A stretch of DNA of 64,000 nucleotides from Xylocopa sonorina (GCF_050948175.1 NC_135203.1:3162001-3226000), one strand, 5' to 3'. Shown: positions 14,701 to 27,904, counted from the first letter of the stretch. Notes: generated by a model from the sequence alone, not told the origin. Numbers and translations are program-made.

Positions 14701-17700
14701 GTTACTTGCGACGATCGATGCTTAAAACGGTGATGGAAATAGAAGAGATGGAAATATGGTAAAAAAATCAATTAAGCTTCCTGTCATAAATTAAAATCTT
14801 CCTTGGATCTTGATTTAAGATCCATTGGCCAAACTACCCTTAAAGATATTTACTGCCTACGGTTCTTAACCGCGTGAAACTAAAATTGAAAATAATTATA
14901 ACTTCTCCCAACTGATACACCTATATTTGATCATTATCAGCTCGTTATTGCTTATTGCTGAATATCTTGTAAACCTTCGTAGACGTTCACAAGAGATCGA
15001 GAGATCGTAAACCGAGATCGTAGGTAACACATGGCACACGCGACGACTAATATTATACTCTACATAGGAGGCAATACGATAAGGGAATATTGTCAAGCAT
15101 GGAACAAGCGTGGTAATAACGTTAGGAAGCCAATTCCAGCGAAAGGTTTCGTAGATAGTATCGAAGGTCGAACGGAAAGTGAAGATCTTTCGTAAAAAAG
15201 AAAACAGTACACGACAAGTTGCTGCGTACAGGAAACAACATAGCGAAACTAAACTGTAAGACAATATGCGATGACAAAATGAAGATTCTCGTTGTCCAAC
15301 GACGTCGAAGCACCCGAGGAAATCGAACAAAAGGAAGCACAAAATAAATCGACAAAATCCGACTTTGAACCACGTCAAGGAAAAGTAGCCGAAGATTTCT
15401 GGGACGAAGAAGAAATATCGAGTTATGAACCGGGTAAATGAAAATCAGGCAAGCAAAAGGGAAAGGCAGCGTAAATGAAATTTCTTTCTCGCGATTGAGA
15501 CGAGAAAATAAATCCACGGCGAACGAGCAAACAAGGATCCCTGGATCCTACCTTGGAACCGTGTTTTAATAGGGGGAAAAGTAATCAAGGAGAAGGTTGC
15601 AAAGCGTCAAGAAGTAGGTTCGAGGAAAAGAACAATTAGCACGGTCGGTGTACTTGTTAGAGCGGATGGATGAACGTTTTGTGTGCCGGACCTGGTTCTC
15701 TGCCTGAAAAATTGGATCTCGACGAGTTATACGAGGGCCGCGTGCCTCACGGGCCTTCGTACAAGAGACGAGGACGACTGCGATGCGAATATTTGCGGAG
15801 CGACGCATGAGCGCGCCGGCTATGTAAAATAGGAGAAAAAAGGAAAAAGGGGGCTTGGTTATTAAGTTGGCCGAGCAACTACCCTTAGACAGGCCGGCAT
15901 CAAGATTACGCGGCACGAAATGCCGTTATTAAAGTCGACCCCGAGCCTATGATTGGAAACCATAGGCCACGGTTACTGGTTTACGCTGTTACATGTTTCA
16001 ACTTATAATAATGCCCGTGCAAACGTGTTACATCGCGAGCGATTAATTTTCACGTCGGATAAAAACGATTCGATGTTATTCAACTGAGGTCTGATAGCTC
16101 ACCCGACGAATACTCCGCGCGTAAAACGGAGCAAGCTGAGAATAACGCGGTGGATTGCACCTTGTGTCAGGATGAAATAGAGGTAAACCCTTTGACGCAA
16201 CGTAGCATTCCTCAATAAGACGAAATTGAAAGCCCTTAACATAGCTGTACGTGTTTCAATAATCCGACGCTGAAAATCCTTGACGTAGTCCTACGTATTT
16301 CAATAAGCTGGAACTGGGTGATCTCTTGGATATTCCGGCTCCACACATTCTATTCCTCGATCAACTAAACCTGAGATCCTTTAATCCACGAATATATCTT
16401 GTAATAAACTAAACGCGCGCACCTTTGTTACGGAATCATGTATCCCTTGGAAGGACGGAATAAAGTCGAAGCGAATAGGTCCAAGCGATAAGGACTAAAA
16501 TAGAGAACTGGTGTGTCTTCTATCTCCTGTGTGCCAAAAAAAAATTCCAAAACTCGGCAAGGAATATCAAACGTGAGAAATTGCTGGTGTAAAGCGGAAG
16601 AAGCACAATACGAAGCAAGGACAGTGACCCGAATTCGAAAACAATGAAGCCGCTAAACACGGGGGAGAGACTTAGCGAGAAAAGGGGGAATTCCTTATGA
16701 TTCGGAGATGCGACGTTCACGTCATAATGGCTGACACATATTTCAGCAGAGCGAAACAATGGCGACGACGCTCCTCGCGAGAAAATCAAATATCCTCGCG
16801 CAAGGAAGTATGTCGATAAAGGCGACCAAAGGAGATTCGTTTTCGTCAACGAAACGGGAGACCAAAACGAACAGAACGGGATAGCGTTGTAGACTTCAGG
16901 TGAAATGGAATCTCCCGTTGAAATCAGTTTCCACTGTTTGCCACGGCTAACCGTTTTACTTGGTACTTTCAGTTGGCCTCGCTCCGTCCCCGGCTCAATT
17001 GATCATGATTGTCCGTCCCTATTGTAATTAATCGCGATAAGATTTCGTTTTAATTAACTTAAGAGCACAGCGTTTCGTTAAAGGGATTTTTCACTCGAGA
17101 TCCTTCTTCCTCTTCGATTGTCTTTCACTCATAAATGGATTAACCCGTACGTCCTTACTGTTGAGCAAATTCATCGAGTCCATTGTAACCACCGCTCGCA
17201 TCAGAATTCTCCGTAATGTAAAATTCGAAATTATAAAATTCCTGGTAATGCAATTTTTCTTCCTTCCAATAGGAATTTTCCATTTTCCTATTCGTCTCAT
17301 TTTTCATTCACGTAAAAAAAGCATGGATAAAGTAGATTGTTTTCATCACATTCTTCAAATGTACCTCAAGCTAATTTTATCTCGTCCGAGCTGTTCTACT
17401 ATTTACGTATTAGATTATAACATTAAATACGATTCGTAAATAAAAAATTTTAATGTTTTTTATTAAAACAGAACTTAAACTACTGTAGAACCAAAATCAG
17501 ACACTTCATATCTTACAATCTAATATTTTCAAGTCATTGTTCACATTACATTGAAATAAAATCAACTTCAGAATAAACCATTCCGATACTACAACAGCGA
17601 AACAGACGAGCCTCTCGCTAAGTACCTAGAAATCCATAATTCATAACGCTTACAACTATTCGTCGCTTTCGAGAGTCGACGTTCGAGCCTCGAAATGCCC

Positions 17701-20700
17701 GTAACAAAAAAGTACAACCACTCTGACAGATCCTGCGATGAGGAGATTTAAACGACCATCTTGAACTCTCTTAGATTCGCTCGTAGGATCTTTTCGAATC
17801 TTTATATTTCTTAGGGCGCGGAATTGATAGCTTCTCGATAAAAGTATACACCGAGCAATGAATCGTCGGTGAATTTCTTGGTTATTCGCAACCAAACGAG
17901 AAGAAAAGTTACCGCGACGGCAAGCCGGAAGTGTTCTCCGCGGCGCTTATCGTTCGCCCGCAATCTGTAACATCTACACGGCACCAGTTCGATGGAGTAC
18001 GACACGGGTTCCAACTTTCCAGTAGCCACTAGGTAGAAGTTCTATTTGGCACGATAACGATTTCCTTCTCGGCGCAACCAGTGGTCCATTGAAATCGTAT
18101 ATCGGCGCAATCACTTTCGCGGCCATTCGCGTTCGTCAGCCCGACACGCCGATATTCAATCGAGACGGTCACGGTGGTATCGACTAGATTGGAGCGTAAC
18201 ATTGGCTTAACGTTGATTTCGTTCGGCTAGTCTGCCCGCGTGCGAACGCGAGCACACTTGGAGAAAAAACTAAAAAAAATTGGTAAAGGCTGATAAAAGT
18301 TGTTACGGATGATTCGTGTTCGTTTCCGCGCAAGTGGGACGAACGCAACTTAAATTGAAGAGCGCAACGGGCACGAGCGAAAACAAGTTTAACTTACATT
18401 ATTTTCACGAAGAAATATTTTTCATGTCCACTCATCTATCGTGACGAATCATATCATACCATCGTCGACAACGTTATCTTACACGGAAATGCAATCGCGT
18501 TCGAGGCGCAGTTGTAACTTCACGTCGCGTCTGTTTGATGCTTCTCGTTAATTTTGCAACATTCCTGATCAAGGAGAATCGTTGACTACACTGCTACATT
18601 ATACACGGTTGCAACCGTACCGAATTGTTGCACATTACTTCAAATGTAATCCGAGTCGTGTAACTGTTCCACCAGAAAATTGTCTCCGAATGCTGATGGA
18701 ATAAAATATTTATCCTGCCGTACGTTGAATAGGATGATCCGGAAACGGGGTTTGAAAGATACATATAAGATGAACCGAACTATCCTCTTGGAAACAGAAA
18801 ACGATAGGATCGATTTGACTTTACTCGAATTGTTCTCACATAACTAACAATTCGTAGACACGTTATTAGAAATTTAATATATCTAGCATATCTTTCTTCC
18901 TCTGAAATAAAATACCTCCTTAAGAATTTTCTATATTCAGAGGCACTCTCGGATAACAAGGAACCATAGAATTTCCTTTCGTCTTACGTGTTTTCCTTCG
19001 TAATTCCATGTTTTCCTTCCTTTTGCATAACGTTTTCCCGAACGGATTACCAATTGTAACTGTGTTGCGTTATCGTTACAAAGGACACCTGTTTCTTGCT
19101 CGAGAAAATCGATTACTAGAATTCCAAGAAAACAGTGGCAAAAGTGTAATTAAAGCAACGGTTGGCTTCAAACGAAACGGAATAACAGATTTATCTGGAC
19201 GACCCCACGTTACGTATACAAGTCGGGCGTTCGCAACGATTTTTCGTCTGGTCATCTCACCTCCTTTTCGCGAGGCACTCTTCCGACGCAAATGCATAGA
19301 GGAAGAAAAGATAGCAAAAGAAAGCAGGAAACGAGGTAGCTGACGTCCCGGGGTTGAAACAGCCGGAATGCGAAACAAAATTCAGAGGCGGGGCTTGGGC
19401 CGTTCTTCAGACTCGACGTCCGCGGAAGCACGTAGAGAAGGCAACCGTAACTTGAAAGCCGAAGGATATTTCAGGATTTCACGACGCCACCGTTAACAAA
19501 GTTCCGCCCAGGAGTTCCGCGGAAATACATAAAAGCACCTAAACGCGAGAATCGCGTTTCGTTTTTACGTTTATCCGCCGTTGATCAATGGCACATTCCG
19601 GCTGCGTTTATAATCAGGAATAACAGAAAGTTTTACACGGTAAAAATTGAACATGGCTATCCATTTCGTTGCTAAACAAACAACGGTATGTTGTTTAGAG
19701 AATTTACAAAATAGCGCTATGAGATGGTTTCCTGAAATTCGATACTATTTAGTAAACAACTTCTTCGTTCTTTCAACTTGCACTTCTGAAAATTCTTCGC
19801 GCAAAGCGGAAGATGGTAAATTTGCGAATTTTTATCGCCACGCTACGTGTTTAGGAAGCTATAAAAGACGCGAAGGCAAGAGAAAAAAAAAGAACGCTAG
19901 GAGTAGTTACATTGTGATTTAAAGAACTGGAACAAGGTCCCAGAGTGTTTTTGTCATTTTAATGACACTGTTGCCGAGGTCGTAACCTATGCGAAACGCC
20001 CACGCGAACTTTCTCCCGGCGAACCCGAAAAAGCTCTGGATCGGAGGCCATCTGCTTTCTCCGTTGACAAACGAGCCGATCGATTTCCCGGCGCCAGTTC
20101 CTTTTGTTCCACGAGGATTTTACACCGAAGAGAAACTCGTTAAAACTCGATCTACGAGCTGGGGACCATTCGAAATACCAGAGTACGATGTTCGACGCGA
20201 TAAAAATAAGCACGCTCCGATAAATATTCATAAAACCTGGACGAGTTGCATGTTGTAGTGCTCGTCGATGATAAATATGCAATCCTTCGCATGGAATTAA
20301 TCGAGAACGGTTTCAGTAAATTTATATAACAGTAAAAAGATTTGAAAACATTTTTTTACGGACAGTTACCGCGGTAGTTACGCTTACAAGTTACAGAGGA
20401 AAGTAGAAGGTACCATTTTTTGTCTCCTTTCCGGTTAAAGAACGTTCGAATAGGATTTAGCTATTCGCGGCAAGAATCTAATTCCTTGTTTTGTATAGTA
20501 CAATTTATAACCGTGTACTTTTCTCCCGTGTAGGGCGACTTACGAAACTGGGAAGAATGATGCGAAAATAGAACTGGCCCGAGGCTCAACAGAACTCTGA
20601 ATAATTTGCATGCGAACGAACAGAATGTTCGGATAAACGATACTGGGGGAAAGCTGATGCTATTCTTTATTTTTTTTTTCTTTTTTTGCGCGCGAGTTTA

Positions 20701-22094
20701 AAGCGCTTTGTAATACAAACGTCTTCGCTTCCATAAGGAGTTTCGATAAGGAAGTTGCGACTATTTTATACGTGGCATTAGACAGGGGTTGTTAAGAAGA
20801 TTTGCATGATCATTCGTAACGAACGCCCGTCCTGACCTCGTTAAACCGACACGCTACGAATATTTTTTCTCCTCCAATTTTATGGAACAAGATTGTACAT
20901 TTTCATGCTGAACGAGTCGTTTGTAACGCAGGAGACCTGTTCGTGGTGGTGTTCAGTTTGGACTGTCGGGAATCCTTTGAGGAAGCTATCAGACTGCGAG
21001 AATCGATCCTGGAGACTAAAGTGAGCGCGACCCAGAGCGCCACGAAGAGCAGAAGCAAGAGTCACTTCAATTTGAAGGTTCCTATGGTCATCGTCGGGAA
21101 TAAATGCGATAAGGATGTAAAGTACGTGGGCTGGTACATTTCTATGCATCTGCATGAATTCGTTAACGTAGAGAAATGTAATCGCGTCGATGGTATTTCA
21201 CGGCTCGAGGCGTAAAGAAGATTTAGAAACACTTTGCGCGTATCCCACAGAACAGTTACGGTCGAGGAGGCAGAAGAGTATTGCAACAGTCAGGACGACT
21301 GCTGCGTCTTCGTCGAGGCATCCGCGAAAAGGAACTACCACGTGGAGGAGCTTTTTTATCAGCTATTCGTGGTGGCCGGCTTACCATTGGAAATGGCGCC
21401 AAATCATCACAGGAAGGTCCCCCTGACTTTCGGTTCTCCGACTATGCTACCACCATCGCAGGTAAAGAATCGCGACCATTGTTTTCTAAATTTTATTACA
21501 ATTTCTAAACGATCGGGCAATCCCCTGTCGCTTGCGCTGAGTACCTTCGAAATCGCATGTAAATAGACTTCAATTACATACTATTAGATTAGCAAACGAT
21601 TAAACAGTAATGAGAGGGCAAACTGTACGATCGATTATACGATCAGAATTAGATCGAATCAAATATACTATCCAGCTAACATTGTAATCATCTCGGCGGC
21701 AAGAAGTAAAGTGCGAAAAGACAGCAAAGAATTTTTAATTGAGCGTTTGGTGCACTCGCGAGACGAGAGAGTCGGAGGAGCGCGTTCGTAGGGTATATCA
21801 GCCGGAAACGGTTACAGTTTGCCCTGCGCGTCAAGTGGCCCTTTCTTACGAGTCTCTAAAAGAGCGACAATTTGTTTCCAGCCGAGACACAAAGCCACCT
21901 TGAGTATAAAGCGACGCCTGAGCGATGCTTGCGGCGTCGTGGCGCCCAACGTGCGCCGACCAAGCATCAGAACGGACCTGATGATCATGAGGACGAAAAC
22001 GTGCTCCCTGGCAGCCGGGAATGAGAACAACGCGCCGGGATCGAGGATCACCCTACGCACCTCCGACACCAGAAAGACGTGCTCCATTCAGTGA
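8763..22094 (+). CDS. Rhes: Rhes/Dexras1-like Ras-family GTPase (5' end incomplete)
   Basis: A small GTPase of the RASD (Dexras1/Rhes) branch, a membrane-bound signalling switch. Coding exons are 8763-9049, 11107-11264, 20932-21121, 21251-21461 and 21882-22094; all junction phases agree and give 352 residues. The P-loop GSARVGKT is at about 84-91, the switch I stretch YTPTIEDFHRK at 106-116, and DTSGNHPFPAMRR at 131-143. NKCD lies at 205-208 and SAK at 236-238. The tail contains GVVAPNVRRPS, typical of the family's long cationic C-terminal extension, and ends in the CAAX box CSIQ, which predicts farnesylation and resembles Rhes. The first exon encodes a Ser/Pro-rich leader of about 75 residues. 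No ATG lies in frame between the acceptor at 8761-8762 and the P-loop region, so the start codon must be on an upstream exon that I could not place. Intron 2 is 9.7 kb. Family assignment is firm; the N-terminus is not. Confidence 0.92.
12730..12910. promoter_or_regulatory. Candidate intronic enhancer: octamer plus several TAATTA homeodomain cores
   Basis: Inside the long second intron of the Rhes-like gene, a perfect POU octamer ATGCAAAT (12738-12745) is followed within 170 bp by TAATTA-type cores at about 12767, 12812, 12822 and 12897. Density is high for this comparatively GC-rich stretch. This is a motif observation only; function is inferred. Confidence 0.3.
16175..16318. repeat. Three diverged tandem copies of a 45-bp unit
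   Basis: Three consecutive blocks share the pattern CCTTgACg...TACGt.tTTCAATAA, for example CCTTAACATAGCTGTACGTG, then CCTTGACGTAGTCCTACGTA. Copies 2 and 3 are closest and copy 1 is the most diverged. It lies in the long intron of the Rhes-like gene, with no coding potential. Confidence 0.55.
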
Positions 22095-24779
22095 TATCAC
22101 ACCAAGCTCCTCTCGAAACTGAATTTGAAACAATGGGTCTAGATTCGGACGATGATCCTCGCGAACGAACACGATCCTCCCAAGCGAGACGCAAAAATTA
22201 CCGTGACACCGTGTAACAAGCATTATTCTTTTTACTTCTAGCAGGTCGTTTGGCAAACAAATGTTTAAACGATGTTAATTATACGGGGAAACAGAGAAGT
22301 CTGCACGGTATCAAAAGACGTAAACTAATCTTGCGCTTCTACTTTAACCAGGGAACTGTCGCGAATAACGAAAGTAACACGGGCAAAGAATCGTGAGTGA
22401 GGATCGTCGATGAGAAGGAACGTTTAAACCGACCACGCTGCTCGCCTTAATTAATTGAAGGAATAGCCCTAGCATAACGTCCCGGAAGTAACAAATATAT
22501 TATTAAATTAAGGTACAATCGACATCGATCGGGAAACGGGGGTAGGGTTCCACCTAATTGCGACTGGAACGAAGAATAGATCGTTCTCGCGATAACTTTC
22601 CGAGCTTTTTGGTGCGCTATCAGAACAGTCGACCATTCGTACTCTTGCAATTACACGAAGCAATTAAATCTTTTCCTTTTCGTTCAATCGTCGCACCGAG
22701 AAACCTGTTTCACCGAGCAATTTTTTGTCTTAAGATCCGAGGAACGAATAATTTCAACGTCTCGAGACGATTTCCTTTGAGATAAAGTGATCGAATATTC
22801 CTTAGGACGCCGTTAGCGTTTAGCTGTTGTAGCGGTTGCCGAAGTGGTCGACTGTTCGTGACACTTGGATTCTATTTACGCATGATTGTCAAAGCCGATA
22901 CGAACCAAATATGGTATACGTGTATATAGTTAACTTATTCGTATGAAATGAAATGGCACACCATTATACCAAGCATGTATGAACATTCGATGCGTGGATC
23001 AATCACAAAAAAGCTTCGAGTCACGTTGAATATCGTTTCTCCTTCCAAGTATAAAACGATCGATTTAATTTTAAAAAATGTTAAACTGCGAAATTATGAA
23101 CTTTCTGAACAGATAACAGTTTCGAAGCTTCTAATCTTCGAACTGTATTAGATTCATACGATCGGCTGTGCGCCAATAACAGGAACAGTTGGAATACTTT
23201 CGCCTCGCAACAGTACGCATACTTACACGTGGCTGTTCAAGTATTAAATACTCATTACTGTACTAATCAAAACGCATGGAAGCAAAATATGTACGAAAGA
23301 CGCATCTTTACGCAAACTCACCTCTGATTTTCGGACCAAAAAAAAACCAAGTTTCGTTCTCTTGTAATAAATGCGTAAACGATACCTACACGTGTCTTTT
23401 CATTCATCACCATTAACACCTTTCCATACTTCCTCAGAAGCAATTAAACGACCGTAATCGCGAATTCCTAAAGCAATAATCTTTTTAAAATTTTTGCAAA
23501 TTTCCCTATCTAGTTTATAGACCGACAGGCGCAATCTTTCGCTCCGTTCCTCTGTAGAAACTTCTCTTAAAAGAAAGCTCGGGATAAAATCTTACAAGGT
23601 TACGCTTTGAGGGTTAAAACTGCAGCTTCTTATCTGCAGTTGGCCATTTTCTTTATTCTTGGCTGTTCGCTCGAGTCTTCGTACAAGAAGAGCCGATATC
23701 TTGGATTAATCTTTCAGAAGATCCTGGTGCAGCAGTTCTCAAACTGGCAATAATATTTCATTTTCTAAATTAACTAAACTTACGCATTAGAGACAACTAA
23801 GCATTAAATTCGCACTATTTTTTCTTCTTTTCCTAAATATTCAAACCGCTTTAAGGATAACTGAGAAATTTTTTTAGCTCAAAGGCGGTGGAAAGAAAAA
23901 TTGAGAGCCACTGCGAACAAAGATTTCATCCAAGAACGATCTCTTATGCAGACATAACATCGCTAGAGGAGGAACTTGTGGAAAGATTTCAGTTTCTACT
24001 CTAGCTGATTTATCCCGATTAAATGCGCCGATATCCTTAAAAAAGAGTCTAAATTCAAAGTAAAGGGCAAAGAACTAGAACAAAGGTCGAGGGTCGATGT
24101 ACCGTTGATGCGGCGTTGGCTTAAGTATCGAGATTCAAACGGTGAAACTCATTAAAAGGAGTTTCAGTACAGAGAGGACGAGGTGACCACAAAATTCCAG
24201 ACGCGTGGAATGTTTAATTAAATTCCTCCAAGAACTCGGAGAATTTCGAGGCGTCACAAAGCTCGTACATCATACGAGTACCTCCTCTATCACTGGACGC
24301 ATAATGTAGACGGTACAATAATTCTTATCGTTTAGCGATTGATTCTGATTTCTCGTTGTTGTTCGTTTTAATTAAACCGCTGCCACTTCGATAAAAAAAA
24401 TCGTACTTTCATTTGCACGGAACAACCTGTTGTTCCACCATTCTATTTCCTAGCCTTTCGTGCATTGTTTGCGTTCAGTGATTCACCATATCGACACGGT
24501 TTCTCATAAAGAGACACAAGAAATACTCGCAAATGAAAAAAATCGACAAATAAACCTTTATTATTACACGAGAATCGTGTAAAGTGTAATATTGCCGACC
24601 ACGCAAACAATGCCACTTGTCCATACATAAGTACAGAACGTTCAATCATTAGATTCTTGTTCTAATATTTTGTAATGTTTTTGTTTTAACTCCTTGCCGT
24701 ACCATTTAGCTGCACGAAATCCGAGCTCAAGCGAAACAATCACAATAGAAGTTGACGTACGGGTATCTGTTATATAGCT
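22095..24779. other. 3' flank of the Rhes-like gene, no further gene seen
   Basis: The first part is probably the 3' UTR of the Rhes-like gene. I see no coding exon, RNA gene or repeat. From about 23-24.5 kb the sequence turns distinctly more AT-rich and CpG-poor, marking the border between the two compositional halves of the window. Confidence 0.5.
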
Positions 24780-25034
24780 ATATGCATTTGTTTCTACGAG
24801 TCTCACTCTTGATATTCATATTTAGGTCAAAATTGTTATCAGGAGTCAGACTCGTCAAAATACGGCAAAGGATTAATATATAATTAATTTCTTCTGGGTC
24901 CTTAGCTTCATATTTTCTAGAAATCTTTTTTACAACTTTATCAATTTCTGTTGTCCTGTACAAAAAAATAAGAATATCATCTACATATGCTACCAGTATC
25001 GTTTCACCTTCTTGTTCATAGATGCAACCTTAAT
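24780..25034 (-). mobile_element. Ty1/copia retrotransposon relic (reverse transcriptase fragment)
   Basis: The minus strand encodes about 83 codons with the copia-type reverse transcriptase core: an EQEGETILVAYVDDILIF-like strand-turn-strand with the catalytic YVDD at 24976-24987, followed by a lysine-rich helix and KYEAKD, which resembles the family's K(Y/F)E(M/V)KDLG. A stop codon lies just upstream and the typical downstream motifs are lost, so this is a decayed piece with no intact element around it. No long terminal repeats were seen nearby. Confidence 0.75.
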
Positions 25035-26390
25035 GACTTTAATCCTTGAAATCCATAACTTATGAGAAAACTAATTCTTCATCCCAGTTTCTACTGACTT
25101 CGTCTATTCTTTTTCTTGTAATCTTCATCCTTTGCTTCTACTTCAGCTTCTCTCAGATTACTTACTGCTATCTTGACTCGTGACATATATGAGGATATAT
25201 TTTCCTCACTTGTTGTCTATAACAAGCTCCATGCCATGTGTACCATAAATGACATTAAACTTTCCATTCAGGCTATATGTATCATTAGTGGTATACTCTG
25301 AGATATTTATTTAATTCGCTAAGAACATATACTTTATAACAAATTTAAGTCCGCAGAATGTATTTTCACTAAAAGAATATGATATACCATGTGACAACTA
25401 TACTGAACAACATAATTACTTATAAGTTGATGATACAATGAAATATCGTGTGAAAATATGTCAATTTGTAGTCAAAACATCAAATAGCTTGATTGAAAAG
25501 TCAAGCATAAACGACTTGACACGGAACATGTTAAATAATGAAATATGTACATTGGCGACCACTGTAGTGGCGGCATATCCTTTTGCTACCAAGTCTAAAG
25601 AATGTGACATTAACGAGGAAGGAAAGCAGTAGCTTTTTAGTTTTCAACCAACATTCTTACACAATGAATAGTCTGCAACTATATCATGGTCAATCATTGT
25701 TATACCTTATCGTTAAATAAAATTTTCATTGTGACACTACGGTTTCTTTTAGTATATCAACGATTTATTCCTAAAGTACCCTTATAGCAGTATTTTATTG
25801 TCGTTTGCAAAAGAAAATGCCTTTTGCACTGTACATTGATTTCCCGGGGGAATGACTTTTCCTAAGGCATAATCTAATAGCCCTTTAGCCTTCAGAAGCT
25901 ACGAAACTTATATAAATAATTTGTTAGAACAAATTATTTATATAAGTTTCATTTCTTGCACTACTACCAAAGATTTTTCGCAGATTTATGCGAGCCACGT
26001 GTTCACTTTTAGGTTATGGATTTTTATTAAAGAGAAATAAACAAACGTTAAACAAATATAAGAACAAAATAAATGTCGAAATGCACGTATAAATTAAATA
26101 TAATATCTGAAAAGTTCACGCATATGCTCACGCTTCACCAGACTAGGACAGAAAATAAAAGTCAAACGTCACATTCTTTGATGACGCAACTTAACCTAGA
26201 TATCGCCAATTTTAAATATATAACTTCTGTTTTAAAATTGCGTAAAAGGAAACAAACATTTATAAGAAGCAAATTTGTTCAGACACTTGATAAAATCTTA
26301 TTTCTTCAGTGTATTATTCCTATTTTTAAACACACACACGCAGAGTAAAAAAAAAAATGACCTCCCTCCAACACGTTAAAATCAGTACTG
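25035..26390. other. AT-rich non-coding stretch with possible retroelement debris
   Basis: Short frames only. Minus-strand sequence at about 25100-25250 contains a lysine- and glutamate-rich frame broken by stops that might belong to the same decayed copia insertion, but it cannot be assigned. The only sharp feature is the hairpin at 25903-25950. Confidence 0.4.
25903..25950. repeat. Perfect 23-bp inverted repeat with 2-nt loop
   Basis: Arm 1 (25903-25925, beginning GAAACTTATATAAATAA) is the exact reverse complement of arm 2 (25928-25950), separated by AG. There are no mismatches across 23 bp. AT-rich; could extrude as a cruciform or form a hairpin RNA if transcribed. Confidence 0.95.
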
Positions 26391-26470
26391 CGCGACCGAC
26401 GGTGCTCTCTTTCCCGCGCAACGTCGTGCGCAGCTTCCTACGTGTGCATACGCATAACAGCAGAACACCG
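26391..26470. promoter_or_regulatory. Small CpG/GC-rich island upstream of the C10 gene
   Basis: In an AT-rich setting, about 80 bp are rich in CG dinucleotides (GCGCGACCGACGG, CCCGCGCAACGTCGTGCGC). It lies about 500 bp upstream of the C10 start codon on the + strand and may mark the promoter. No TATA box is obvious. Confidence 0.35.
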
Positions 26471-26483
26471 TAACATTTAAATT

Positions 26484-26744
26484 ATGAAATGTACAATTCT
26501 ATACAAAGATTTTTGTACCTTTTTCATAAACTGGGGAATAGCTATTGACATTAAACTTAAAAACTACATATTGCATAAGTATAAAGAAAGAATTAAAGAA
26601 CTCATTATATTAAATCTTATTGATACTATTAAGAAGTGTGGAAAAAAGGAAATAGGGGGTGCTGCTATTCCACAATGGCGAGCTGTCACTGATTTTGACA
26701 TATTCCAAGTGAATGCTAACAACATAACCTGTGTTTATGACTAA
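26484..26744 (+). CDS. Small uncharacterised reading frame, 86 codons
   Basis: ATG to TAA open frame, no introns, encoding a Lys/Ile-rich N-terminal half and a less biased end (GGAAIPQWRAVTDF). I recognise no family. It sits just 5' of the C10 start codon on the same strand, so it may be an upstream frame in the leader of that transcript, an exon of an unseen gene, or chance. Weak call. Confidence 0.2.
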   Translation: MKCTILYKDFCTFFINWGIAIDIKLKNYILHKYKERIKELIILNLIDTIKKCGKKEIGGAAIPQWRAVTDFDIFQVNANNITCVYD

Positions 26745-26967
26745 CAAAAACAGAAAAAAAGTAACTATTTAAAGAATGAAAAGAAGATTGTTTACAAAAG
26801 AAATAAATAACATATGTTTATAAAATGAAACACTTCCAGAAGAAGTAAAAAGTTTTACAAAACAAGCATTTTACCTCTTTAATCTATTTATCTAAAAGAT
26901 TAGGTATAATTCAAGTTTATTCTGTCATTTTCATTGCACATTTAAATTGTACAAAATTCTTTTTACA

Positions 26968-27485
26968 ATGACTGATCTACCTGCCTTTACTCCAGATATT
27001 GCAAAAGGTATTTAACATTTTTACTATATAATTTTGGAATACTGTTCTTATCAATTGTGATAAACTAAAAAATCTCTTTTAGCTGTCTTAACCGATGTTT
27101 TAACAGCACTGAATACTCCAGAAAATACTCAGAAACTAGCAGAAGCGAAAGAAAATTCTGGAAATGAAATGCTAAAAATGATGCAGTTTATTTTTCCGAT
27201 TGTTGTGCAGATTCAGATGGATGTTATAAAAAATTATGGTTTTCCAGAAGGACGGGAAGGTAGAATGTTTACTGTTTTTTTACTTTAACAGTTACAGTTA
27301 ACTATTGTATGAAAGTTTTTTTAAATAATTTATTACCTTCTTAATTTATAGGTACAGTTCAATTTGCACAATTACTAAGAACTTTAGAAAGGGAAGATCC
27401 TGAAATAGCACAGTTACATAGTCAAGTTCGATCGTATTTTCTTCCTCCGGTTACTATAAGTTCTTCGACCGAAGCATCTTTATAA
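26968..27485 (+). CDS. C12orf57: Protein C10 homologue (C12orf57 family)
   Basis: Three exons, 26968-27007, 27083-27259 and 27352-27485, join in phase to give 116 residues, close to the about 126 of human C10. Conserved features include APEN/TPEN followed by EA.(D/E)N..N(D/E)M.KM(L/M)QF, then Q.(D/E)VIK.YGF, and near the end DPEIA.L...(L/V)...FLPP(V/M)T. C10 is a small helical protein required for normal brain development in mammals; its molecular role is unsettled. The introns are 75 and 92 nt. Stop TAA at 27483-27485, followed by A-rich AATAAA-like sequence. Confidence 0.93.
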
Positions 27486-27778
27486 AATAAAATAATTTAC
27501 ATGTGCATATATATTTTTGCTTTGTTCTTCCCTCTTTCCTAGATATAAAAACATACAAATTGTTTACTTATACTATCTTACCATCTAATTTCATATTCCA
27601 TACCATTTTAAAAAAGTTATTTAACTTCGTAACTGAAAGTAATAGGATTTACTATTTAAGTGGAATTTTACAATTATATTCTGACATCATTGACTAGAAT
27701 TAACTGTTAAAAAGATATACAAGGGATTTTCAAATTAAATATTTAATCAGAAAAATTAAAAATTTTTACATTTATTTG

Positions 27779-27779
<1 letters not shown>

Positions 27780-27842
<63 letters not shown>

Positions 27843-27855
27843 TATAATAATAATA

Positions 27856-27904
<49 letters not shown>

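Noticed and set aside
14896..15517. Two long overlapping minus-strand frames (160 and 131 codons)
   Set aside because: They occupy the same purine-biased strand region inside the Rhes-like intron, have odd Phe/Arg/Ser-rich composition, and show no domain, conserved motif or splice context.
19959..20282. Overlapping 107- and 89-codon frames on opposite strands
   Set aside because: Opposite-strand frames over the same GC-richer intron segment with no motif; likely chance lack of stops.
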